Shown in pieces: positions 55,619 through 64,000 of a stretch of DNA of 64,000 nt; positions within the stretch are counted from its first letter, which is position 1, and every line of letters starts with the position of its first letter. Origin of the DNA: Nocardioides sp. SLBN-35 (GTDB taxonomy: Bacteria > Actinomycetota > Actinomycetes > Propionibacteriales > Nocardioidaceae); NCBI RefSeq assembly GCF_006715725.1, contig NZ_VFNU01000001.1, forward strand, positions 2,046,001 through 2,110,000. Direction: 5' to 3'. Position numbers and translations under genes: made by a program. The notes beneath the pieces were generated by a model. That model had not been told where the DNA came from, ran no database searches, and saw only the letters and a list, made by a program, of their open reading frames with translations.

Positions 55619-57044
55619 TCAGGCGGCGTAGTCGCCGGCCAAGGTAAGTGCCTGGTGGGTGTGGAGGTGGTACTCGGCCTGGGTGATGGGTCGGGTGCCA
55701 CCGCCGGTGACGAGGCGGTAGAGGCCGTGGGGTGTGCCCCAGATCCATCTGTCGGGTCCGAGCTGCATCACCGTGTAGTCGAGGTGGGTCTTCGCGCGGT
55801 GGTGGTGTCGGGTGAGTGGGGTGTCGTTGTGATCACCTGTTTGGCCGGGTGGTCCGTGCTTGTCGTACGGCGTGGTGTGGTCGTGGTCCGGCGGGCGGCC
55901 GCTGTGGTTGAAGAGGCCGGTGGCGTGGGGGAACGCGTCCCCAACCGTTCTCAGCTGGGTGCGGTGCTTGACGTCGGTGGGGTGCTCGTAGCCGTTGACC
56001 GACCGTCCGGTGTGCAGGTCGATGACCGGCTGCACGGTGATGGTGGCGTGGCGGCGCAGGAGGTCGTGAACCTGGTCGAGGAGCCGGGGGCCGAGGCCCT
56101 CGACCCGCGCAACGGGGCCGAACTCACCGGTGTCGGTCAGGGAGACATGGACGATGAGCTCGGTGGTCGGGCTGCGGTGGTCTCGTGATGGTTGCTGCGC
56201 GACCTCCTCGACCTCCGAGGTGCCCGGGGTGTCGTCGATGCTGTTCAGGAAGGCGAGGACGGCGGCGGGGTCGGCAAGCATCGCGAACGCTTCGGCCCGC
56301 CAGTGGTCCATGCCCAGTGGCTCGGCACCGTCGGCGACGTCGGCGTGCTCGGCGAGGGCAGTGGCGAGGTCGTCGACGGTGTGTTGGTGGGCGAGGGCGT
56401 CGGCTTCGTCGAGCCGCGCGAACACCGTCCCCACCCCGGCCTGACTGTCGCTCTCGTCGACCTGCGCGCCCGGACGGGGCTTGGGGTACCAGACGCCCTT
56501 CTGGCTCTGGTTCTTGTCGATCCGGGCCTGGTGGGCGACCGGGTCGGCCTCGATGACCTTGGCCTCGGCGATGCTGAGGATCCGGCTGGGTGCTTCGTCC
56601 AACGCGGCAGCCACCGCGGTCGACGATGTGGATCTGGTGGCGGTCGAGCGTGCGGGACATCCGTGCGACCCGCCGCACCACCCACACCTCGCACCGGCCG
56701 GCCTTGACGCCTTCCCACGCCTGCGGGAGGCGGTGGCGCAGGTCGAACGCGTCAGCGAGGGCCCCACGGGTGGCGAGCACGTGCTCGTGCCGGGCGATCG
56801 CCATCTCCACCAGTGCAAGGTCGGCGACCTCCGGGGTCCCGTCCCCGCCCAGGGTGATCAGCCGCGGACCACCGAACCGAACAGGTACCGCGTTGGGCTC
56901 GGCCTGCGGGTCACCGGAGTGGAGGTCGGCCCAGGCGAGCAGCAGCTCAAGCTTGCGGACATCAAGAATCCGAGTCTCTCGGACACTGTCCTCGGCCGCG
57001 TGGAGCAGCTGCTCCGGCGTGGCGTCCGAGGGGTCCGAGATCAT
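55619..57044 (-). pseudogene. DUF222-HNH endonuclease gene, frameshifted
   Basis: The gene reads from ATG 57044 (MISDPSDATPEQLLHAAEDS) to the stop at 55619, but the frame changes near 56617-56622. The upstream frame ends its family similarity at DRHQIHIVD. The rest (AVAAALDEAPSRILSIAEAK onward) is in another frame, consistent with one extra base. The C-terminal HNH keeps DHDHTTPY and RHHHRAKTH but lacks the CxxC pairs seen in the copy at 5618-6922. An in-frame copy of the dispersed repeat lies at 56179-56220. Either the gene is decaying or the base call is wrong; a programmed shift is unlikely, since no slippery run is seen. Confidence 0.8.
56179..56220 (-). repeat. Dispersed repeat copy inside the second HNH gene
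   Basis: On the plus strand it reads ggtctcgtgatggttgctgc then gcgacctcctcgacctccg, the same unit as at 7330-7365 and 57301-57340. Read in the gene's strand it encodes EVEEVAQQPSRD, between the DUF222 part and the HNH part. Confidence 0.8.
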
Positions 57045-57129
57045 GGGGCCTACTCTATTCGAACAGACGTTCTAATTCAAGAGGTCGGGAAGGACTTTCC
57101 CCTTGTTTCTAGGGGTTTTTCGGCCGCAT

Positions 57130-57582
57130 GCGAACCGTCGCCCGACCGCGGGACCCGGCCGCCTCCCAACCTTCTTCGTCGCTGCCTTTCGCGACCGCTA
57201 CGCACCCGAGGCCGCGGACAGTTCGCGCGAAGGCCAGGTGGTTTCGAGGCTCGTCGCTGCGCTCCTCGCACCTCAACCATCGGACGAGGTCGGTTGCGGT
57301 GGTCTCGTGACGGTCGCTGCACGACCTCCTCGACCTCCGGACGCGGACCGCGGCCCGACCGCGGAACCCGACCATCTCCGCACTGTCCTCGTTGCTGCCT
57401 TTAGGAACGCAACCCGCTATGCACCTGAAGCCCACGGACAGTTCGCGCGACCAGCCGAGTGGTTTCGAGGCTCGTCGCTGGCGCTCCTCGCACGTCAACC
57501 GCCGGAAGGCTCGTCGCTGCTTTTCGGAACGCAACCACCTGCGCAACCGAAGCCCACGGAGAGTTCGCGCGCGGGCCGGGGC
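57130..57582. repeat. Composite repeat array 5' of the second HNH gene
   Basis: No gene was found in this stretch. Blocks match the 7044-7427 array in order and orientation: a gcccgaccgcggaaccc block (57130, again near 57345), a tcgtcgctgcctttcg block, ccgaggccgcggacagttcg, then ggtttcgaggctcgtcgctg hairpin elements at 57240 and 57461, and a ggtctcgtgacggtcgctgc unit at 57301. Partial copies continue to the amidohydrolase stop. The array starts 86 bases upstream of the HNH start codon. Confidence 0.8.
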
Positions 57583-59226
57583 TCACCCCTCGTGCACGAC
57601 CCGGCCATCCAGCACCGTCATGACCGGTGTGACGGCGTGCAGGTCCTCGTCGGGGACGGTCGTCAGGTCCTCGGCGAGGACGCACAGGTCGGCGACCTTG
57701 CCGGGCTCGACGGTGCCCTTGTCGTGCTCGGCGTGGTCCTGCCAGGCAGGGTTGGCGGTCCAGGCGCGGATCGCCTGCTCGCGGGTGAGCCGCTCGGTGG
57801 GACCGCAGGGTTCGTCGCTGCCGCGCGGGACGCGGGTGACCAGCATCTGCAGGGCGAGGCGCCAGTCCGGGTCGGTGATGGGGGCGTCGGAGGCGTCGCA
57901 GACGACGACGCCAGCGTCGGCCATGGAGCGGGCGGGCATCATCCGGTGCCACTGCTCCTCGGTGATGACGCCGACCAGGCCGGCTGCGGCCTGCCACTTC
58001 ACGAGGGCGTTGACGTTGGCGAGGATGCCGTGCTCGGCCATCGCCGCGATCGACCCGGGCGAGGGCAGGTTGGCGTGGATGAGCACGTGCCGGGCGTCTG
58101 GCCAGGGATCCTCGACGAGCGCGGCCACGAGGGCGTCGACCGCGGTGTCGCAGGCCCGGTCGCCGGTCGCGTGGACCTGGACCTGGAACCGGTGCCGGTG
58201 GAGCAGGAGCACGAGGGCGTGCAGGGCGGCGACCCGCTCGGCGTCGTCGGCACCCTCGGTGACGAGCGCACCGCAGGTGCCCTCGTGGTGGTACGGCGCC
58301 GACATCCACGCGGTGCCCAGCGCGGCCACACCGTCGGCGATGAGCTTGCAGCCGCCGATGCGGAGCAGGTCGTCGCCCAGGCCGGTGGTCGAGCCGACGT
58401 ACCGCATCGCCTCCTCCAGCACGCCGAGTGGCGTCTGCACCGACGGCCAGGTCCAGTGCAGCAGCGTGGTCAGCCGGGCGGAGAGCCGGTCCTCGCGACG
58501 TAGCGCCACGTAGTCGCGCAGCATCTCCGGCGTCACGATCGGGTCGGTGAGACTGGTGATCCCGCGGCGGTTGAGCTCCGCGATCGCCCCGACCACCGCG
58601 GCCTGCCGCTCGGTCGCGGTGGGGACCGGCAGCACTCCGTCGAGCAGCTGGAGGGCGGCCTCCTTGAGTACGCCGGTCGGCTCGCCCGTTGCGGGGTCGT
58701 GGACGACCTCGCCGCCCGGCGGTGCCACGGTCGCGCGGGTGAGGCCGGCGCGCTGCAAGCCGACGGTGTTGAGCAGCCCGCCGTGCGCGCTGAAGTGCTC
58801 GAGGAACATCGGGCGGCCGCCGCAGACGTCGTCGAACATCGCCGCGGTCGGCCCGAGCGGGTCGTCGCCGGCGAGCACCCGCTCGTGCCAGCCCCGGCCC
58901 CGCACCCAGCCACCCTCGGGCTGCGCGGCGGCGTGGCGTCGTACCAGCTCCCGGGCCTCGTCGAGGGAGCCGGCCGCGGACAGGTCGACCTGTCCGCGCG
59001 CCAGGCCCCACCACTGCAGGTGCAGGTGCGAGTCGTTGAGCCCGGGCAGCACCGTGCCGCCTGCCAGGTCCACCGTCCGGGTGCCGGGACCGGCGAGGTC
59101 GCGCACCTCGCGGTCGGAGCCGACGGCGACGATCCGGTCCCCTCGCACGGCGACGGCGGCGTGCGTCGAGAAGGCGGCGTCGACGCTGAGGACGGTGCCG
59201 GAGTGGAGGATCAGGTCGGCGTGCAC
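57583..59226 (-). CDS. YtcJ-type amidohydrolase
   Basis: A 547-residue metal-dependent amidohydrolase. It begins with the family's beta-sandwich strand (LILHSGTVLSVDAAF) and metal motif LPGLNDSHLHL. Further metal ligands are VQVHATGDRACD and HVLIHANLP, with DASDAPI near the end and EPGKVADLCVLAEDL closing the sandwich. YtcJ relatives cleave amide or related bonds; the substrate is unknown. The GTG at 59226 follows the sulfatase stop by 25 bases, so it is probably the last gene of the sulfur-compound operon. Confidence 0.88.
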   Translation of the reverse strand: MHADLILHSGTVLSVDAAFSTHAAVAVRGDRIVAVGSDREVRDLAGPGTRTVDLAGGTVLPGLNDSHLHLQWWGLARGQVDLSAAGSLDEARELVRRHAAAQPEGGWVRGRGWHERVLAGDDPLGPTAAMFDDVCGGRPMFLEHFSAHGGLLNTVGLQRAGLTRATVAPPGGEVVHDPATGEPTGVLKEAALQLLDGVLPVPTATERQAAVVGAIAELNRRGITSLTDPIVTPEMLRDYVALRREDRLSARLTTLLHWTWPSVQTPLGVLEEAMRYVGSTTGLGDDLLRIGGCKLIADGVAALGTAWMSAPYHHEGTCGALVTEGADDAERVAALHALVLLLHRHRFQVQVHATGDRACDTAVDALVAALVEDPWPDARHVLIHANLPSPGSIAAMAEHGILANVNALVKWQAAAGLVGVITEEQWHRMMPARSMADAGVVVCDASDAPITDPDWRLALQMLVTRVPRGSDEPCGPTERLTREQAIRAWTANPAWQDHAEHDKGTVEPGKVADLCVLAEDLTTVPDEDLHAVTPVMTVLDGRVVHEG

Positions 59227-59251
59227 GGGTCTCCTTCGGGTTCGCGCGTGG

Positions 59252-60831
59252 TCAGGCGGAGGCGGCGGGGCGGATGCCGGTGTCGGTGAGCCGGATCAGC
59301 TCCGCGGCCAGGTCGGCGGTCAGCCGGGCCTGGAGCGCGGCCCCGTCGAGGGTGTCGGCCAGGTTGGTGGTCTCGTCGGCGTCGTCGTCGAGGGCGTAGA
59401 GCTCGCGCACGTCGTGGCCGCCGTACACCGTGAGCCGGGCGTCCTCGGTCAGCAGCGTGCGGATGTGGACCGGTCCCGGCAGCCCGGGCAGCCCGAACGG
59501 CTGGTCCTCCTCGACCAGCAGCCGCGGTCGTACGGCGGATGCCCGGCCCTCGACCAGCGAGCGGAGGCTGGTGCCCTGGATCCCTCGGTACGACGGCACG
59601 CCGCCCAGGTCGAGCAGCGTCGGCGCGATGTCGGCGCTGCTCACCAGCGCCGAGGAGCGTCCGCTGTCGCCGTCGGGGGAGCGCACGATCAACGGCACCC
59701 GGGTCACGCCCTGGTAGTGCACGAAGTGCTTGAGCATCAGGCCGTGGTCGCCGAACAGGTCGCCGTGGTCGGCGGTGAAGACCACCGCGGTGTCGTCGGC
59801 GACGCCGAGGTCCTCGAGCCGGCCGAGGATGCGGCCGATGCTGTCGTCGAGCAGCGAGACCAGGCCGAGCTCGGCGGCGAGCGCGTGGCGGTACTGCTCC
59901 TCGGTGGGCGACCAGGTCATCGTCGGGTCGGCGGCGGGCCGGCCGCGGTCGGCGACGATCTGCCGCACGTGCTCGGGGGAGCGGTCGTGGGTGTCGAAGA
60001 AGGTCGCCGGCAGCTCGACGGCGCTCGGGTCGATCCGGTGCCAGTAGTCACCCGGAGGGGCGAACGGGTGGTGCGGGTCGGGATAGGACACGAACAGGCA
60101 GAAGGGCGCGTCGCCGGCGGTGAGCTGCTCGAGCCGGTCGATCGCCCGCTCGGTGACGTACGTCGTCGGGTGCAGCTCGACCGGCACCTCCGACTGGTAG
60201 ACCTGGTCCCACCCGGGGTAGCCGACGAGCGCGTCGCCCATGATCCGCACGGTGTCCGGGTCGAGGCCGCGGGCCCGCGCCCAGTGGGCGTAGTGGCCGC
60301 CCGGGGCGTCGCCGTGGCCGATCACCAGGTCGACGGTGTCGAAGCCGTAGTAGTCGGGCGGGAGCTCGAGGCGGGCGGGCCGGTGCCGCTCGAAGCTCTC
60401 CCAGGTGTCCCACTGCGCCGGGCGGCCGCGCTCGACGGCGTCGACCAGCGCGGCGTCCACGAGCTCGGGCGCGTGCCGCGCCATGTCGGCGAGCTGGTCG
60501 TCCTCGTAGGGCCAGCCCATGGTCTGGAAGTGCAGCTTGCCGACGGCCGCCGTGTTCCAGCCGGAGCGCTGCATGGAGCGCATGAACGTCTGGGCGTCCC
60601 AGTCCAGGGTGACGCCGTTGGTGCGGGTGCCGTGGGTCGAGGGCCAGCGGCCGGTGGCGATCGTGGCCCGGTTCGGCATGCAGGTCGGGTTGGCGACGTA
60701 CGCCTGGTCGAAGACCGTGCCGCTCGCGGCGAGGGCGTCGAGGTGCGGGGTCGGCACCTGGCCGCCGCCGAAGCCGAGATGGTCGGCCCGGAGCTGGTCG
60801 GCGACCAGGACGACGACGCCGCGGACCTTGC

Positions 60832-60835
<4 letters not shown>
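59252..60835 (-). CDS. Sulfatase (type I, formylglycine-dependent)
   Basis: A 527-residue alkaline-phosphatase-fold sulfatase. The modification motif CMPNR at 52-56 (C-x-P-x-R) gives Cys52 as the formylglycine precursor, with metal residues in VADQLRADHL and VVFTADHGDLFGDHGL. No signal peptide is present, so it acts in the cytosol on imported sulfate esters. The GTG at 60835 overlaps the stop of the ABC ATPase gene. The transporter genes next to it suggest that the substrate is taken up, then desulfated. Confidence 0.92.
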
Positions 60836-61670
<835 letters not shown>

Positions 61671-61674
<4 letters not shown>

Positions 61675-62444
61675 TCTTTGGCCGCCTTTCGGGCGCCGTC
61701 GTACCAGTGCAGGACACGACCGCGGGCGAGGAGGAACAGGAGGTTGACGAGGTAGCCCAGGAGGCCGAGCAGGACGATGCCGGACCACATGTCCGTGACC
61801 GCGAAGCTCTGCTGGGCGAGCAGGGTGAGGGCGCCGATGCCCTCGGTGGAGCCGAGCATCTCGCTGGCGATCATCACCACGAAGGCGACCTGCAGGCTGA
61901 CCTGGAGGCCCGCGAAGATCTGCGGGCCGGCCGCGGGGAGCAGCACCTTGGTGACCCGCTGGCGGCGGGTGAGCTGGTAGGCGCGGGAGATGTCGAGCAG
62001 CACCGGGTCGGCGCTGCGCACGCCGTCCATGGTCGCGATGATCGTCGGGAAGACCGCTGCGGTGGCGATGATCGAGATCTTCATGCTCGGGCCGAAGCCG
62101 AGGAGCAGGATGAAGATCGGCACCAGTGCGACGCCCGGGGTGGCCCGGACGAAGTGCATCAGCGGCTCGAGCGCCTCGCGGAGCAGGCGGACCCTGGCCA
62201 GCACCATCCCGACGGCGATGCCGACGACGGAGGCGATGCCGAAGCCGACCGCCATGTTGCGCAGGCTCGGCAGCACGTCGCTGACGAACTGGTCGAACAG
62301 CCACATCTCCCGGAACCGGGTGAGGATCTCCTGCAGGGGCGGGAAGAACGGCTCGGCGGCACCGGCGGACCAGAGCCACCAGCCGACGAGTACGACGACC
62401 GGGAGCCACAGCTCGAGGGCCACCAGCGAGAGTCGGCGGGTCAT
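61671..62444 (-). CDS. ABC transporter permease (SsuC/TauC type), second
   Basis: A 257-residue inner-membrane permease with about six helices and the EAA-type loop (DISRAYQLTRRQRVTKVLLP) that contacts the ATPase. The start overlaps the stop of the other permease gene (ATGA) and its stop overlaps the ATPase gene. The two permeases are related but different, so the importer is probably a heterodimer in the membrane. Confidence 0.92.
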
Positions 62445-63229
62445 GCGGTCACCTCCGAACGCACCGAGGCGTGCCAGAACAGGGCCCGCCGCTCGACGGC
62501 GGCCAGCACCGCGTTGATGAGGACGCCGAGGACGCCGAAGGTCACCACCAGCGCGTAGATCGCCGGGTAGTCGCCGGTGGTCTGGGCGAGGACCAGGTCC
62601 TTGCCGAGTCCGGGGGCGCCGCCGATGATCTCCGAGACGAGCGCGATGACGAGCGCGGCGCTGGCGCTGATCCGGACGCCGGTCGCCACGAACGGCAGGG
62701 CGGTCGGTGCCACCAGGGTGCGGACCCGCTGCCACCGGGTGAGCCGGAACGAGCGGGCGGTCTCGGCCGCGACCGGGTCGACGTCGTGGACGCCGTGGGC
62801 GGTCTGGGTGATCAGCGGGAAGACGCCGCCGAAGGCCACGAGGAAGATCCCCATGTCCCCGGTCGGGCCGAGCACCAGCACCAGCAGCGGCAGGATGACG
62901 ATCGGCGGGATCGGCTTGAGGAACTCCACCAGCACGCGGGTGCTGCGGTAGGCCAGGTCGGACTGGCCGACCAGCAGGCCGGCCGCGACGCCGAGGACGA
63001 CCGAGAGGACCAGGCCGATGGCCGCCACCCGGAAGGTCTCGCCGAGCGAGGACCAGAACAGCGGGTCGCCGGCGAACTCCCGCAGCCGGCCGAGGATCTC
63101 GGGCACGGTCGCGAACGGCTTGTCGGCGAGCGGTCCGGTCACGGCCCACTGCCAGAGCAGGGCGGCGACCGCGATGCTGGCTGCGCCGACGGCGTACCGC
63201 CGGACGGTGCCGGGACGGAGGGTGGGCAT
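62441..63229 (-). CDS. ABC transporter permease (SsuC/TauC type), first
   Basis: A 262-residue permease with about six membrane helices and the EAA-like loop (AETARSFRLTRWQRVRTLVA). It starts 12 bases after the substrate-binding protein gene. Family motifs such as LKPIPPIVILPLLVLVLG are typical of the nitrate/sulfonate/taurine group. Confidence 0.92.
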   Translation of the reverse strand: MPTLRPGTVRRYAVGAASIAVAALLWQWAVTGPLADKPFATVPEILGRLREFAGDPLFWSSLGETFRVAAIGLVLSVVLGVAAGLLVGQSDLAYRSTRVLVEFLKPIPPIVILPLLVLVLGPTGDMGIFLVAFGGVFPLITQTAHGVHDVDPVAAETARSFRLTRWQRVRTLVAPTALPFVATGVRISASAALVIALVSEIIGGAPGLGKDLVLAQTTGDYPAIYALVVTFGVLGVLINAVLAAVERRALFWHASVRSEVTA

Positions 63230-63241
63230 CGTCGTCCTCCG

Positions 63242-64000
63242 TCAGCTGCCGAAGACGAGGGAGGTGGCGTCGATGTCCTTCTTCAGGTAGCCGAGCTCCT
63301 TCATCCGCTCGATCACCGACTGCACGTCGGCCGGGTCGACCGTCGCGGGGAACGCCGGCTCCGAGCCCGCCTGCACCGTGGCCAGGTCGGTCTTGAGCAC
63401 GTCGGCCGCCGCCTGCTGGGCCTCGGCGATGTGCGCCTCGGCGTACTCGTTGGTCTGCTCGACCGCGGCCTGGAAGGACTTCACGATCTCGGGGTCCTGC
63501 TTGGCGAGGGAGGCGGAGGTGACCCACATGCCGACCGCGCCGTCGTCGAAGAACTCGAGGCCGGGGGACAGGACGAGCTTGCCGCCGCCGTCCTCGGCCT
63601 GGGACAGGAAGGGGACGACGAGCCCGGCGGCGTCGACCCGGCCGGACTTCAGCGAGCTGACCGCGCTGGGGAAGTCGAGGGTGATCCAGTTGATCTTCGC
63701 CGGGTCGCCGCCGTCGGCCTTGACCGCCGCGGCGATCGTCACCTCGAGCTGGGCGCCGCGGGCCGGGACCGACACGGTCTTGCCCTCGAGGTCCTTCGCC
63801 CGCGTGATGCCGGAGTCGGCCGCGGCGACCACGCCGCTGTCGTCGTGCTGGAGCGCGAGCGACGGGTCGGCCTCGACCGCGGCCTTGGTGCCCTCGTCGT
63901 AGCCGTCGGCCGCACCGACGATCTCGAGCTGGACGCCGTTGGCGATGGCGTTCACGAACGGGATCGACGGGGTGTAGTTGAAGTCGACCTCGTCGCCGGC
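63242..64000 (-). CDS. ABC transporter substrate-binding protein, N-terminus outside the window
   Basis: The frame is open to the window edge (residues there read AGDEVDFNYTPSIPFVNA), so the signal peptide and start are missing. The visible 252 residues are the NMT1/SsuA/TauA-like periplasmic-binding fold: DSGITRAKDLEGKTVSVPA and ITLDFPSAVSSLKSGRVDAA match the family's ligand-cleft segments. It is the first visible gene of the importer operon. Sulfonate or sulfate-ester binding is inferred from the sulfatase neighbour. Confidence 0.88.
   Translation of the reverse strand, partial: AGDEVDFNYTPSIPFVNAIANGVQLEIVGAADGYDEGTKAAVEADPSLALQHDDSGVVAAADSGITRAKDLEGKTVSVPARGAQLEVTIAAAVKADGGDPAKINWITLDFPSAVSSLKSGRVDAAGLVVPFLSQAEDGGGKLVLSPGLEFFDDGAVGMWVTSASLAKQDPEIVKSFQAAVEQTNEYAEAHIAEAQQAAADVLKTDLATVQAGSEPAFPATVDPADVQSVIERMKELGYLKKDIDATSLVFGS

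Noticed and set aside
56610..56625. Programmed frameshift in the second HNH gene
   Set aside because: No slippery heptamer or downstream stimulatory hairpin is evident; decay or a sequencing error is simpler.
55619..57582. Insertion sequence
   Set aside because: There is no transposase domain, and no terminal inverted repeats with target duplications could be found around the HNH gene and its array.

Overview
The window is very GC-rich DNA, with tight gene packing, many ATGA/GTGA start-stop overlaps, frequent GTG starts and frequent leaderless-looking promoters. These point to a high-GC actinobacterium. A WhiB7, AdnAB, MoeZ, a Ku/LigD end-joining pair, a PPA1309-type protein and two DUF222 (13E12-type) HNH endonucleases make a member of the Nocardioidaceae (Nocardioides or a close relative) the best guess. 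This is inferred from gene content only. Prophages, transposases and CRISPR arrays were not seen.

Region 1 (1-5.6 kb): a signalling module. A PP2C phosphatase and a von Willebrand A (TerY-like) protein run leftward. A divergent protein-kinase-like protein and a membrane-anchored FHA-FHA-trypsin protease run rightward. It resembles the known VWA/PP2C/kinase triads, with an envelope protease as a possible output. Region 2 (5.6-12.5 kb): a DUF222-HNH gene with an upstream repeat array, a split non-homologous end-joining locus (ku facing separate ligase and polymerase genes), a second PP2C phosphatase, DUF3107 and a TetR regulator.

Region 3 (12.5-45.8 kb): a housekeeping block that keeps the gene content of the Mycobacterium tuberculosis Rv3193c-Rv3208A neighbourhood as I remember it: TetR, DUF3107, moeZ, adnA-adnB, nudC, a mycoredoxin-like glutaredoxin, uvrD2, whiB7, an E1-like TOMM-type protein, a DUF2342 zinc protease, a PDZ-Lon protease and a UPF0182 membrane protein. 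Local additions include an M6 metalloprotease, an alkyltransferase-like protein, tpx, a large SCO7613-type membrane protein and moaE. Two non-coding elements stand out: a hairpin-rich unidentified RNA candidate with a strong terminator ahead of adnAB, and a whiB7 leader with a small ORF followed by a terminator hairpin.

Region 4 (45.9-55.6 kb): an initiator tRNA, a CinA-C/PncC amidase with an XPF-like nuclease, a LuxR response regulator, a methyltransferase, a single-chain 1843-residue acyl-CoA carboxylase, and an ArsR-SRPBCC pair. Region 5 (55.6-64 kb): a frameshifted second DUF222-HNH gene with the same kind of repeat array, then a leftward operon for uptake and cleavage of an organic sulfur compound: substrate-binding protein (cut by the window end), two permeases, ATPase, sulfatase and amidohydrolase.

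The most unusual pattern is a dispersed hairpin-forming repeat family. It forms arrays 5' of both DUF222-HNH genes, borders the ku stop codon, and occurs in frame inside two coding regions (the carboxylase and the second HNH gene).
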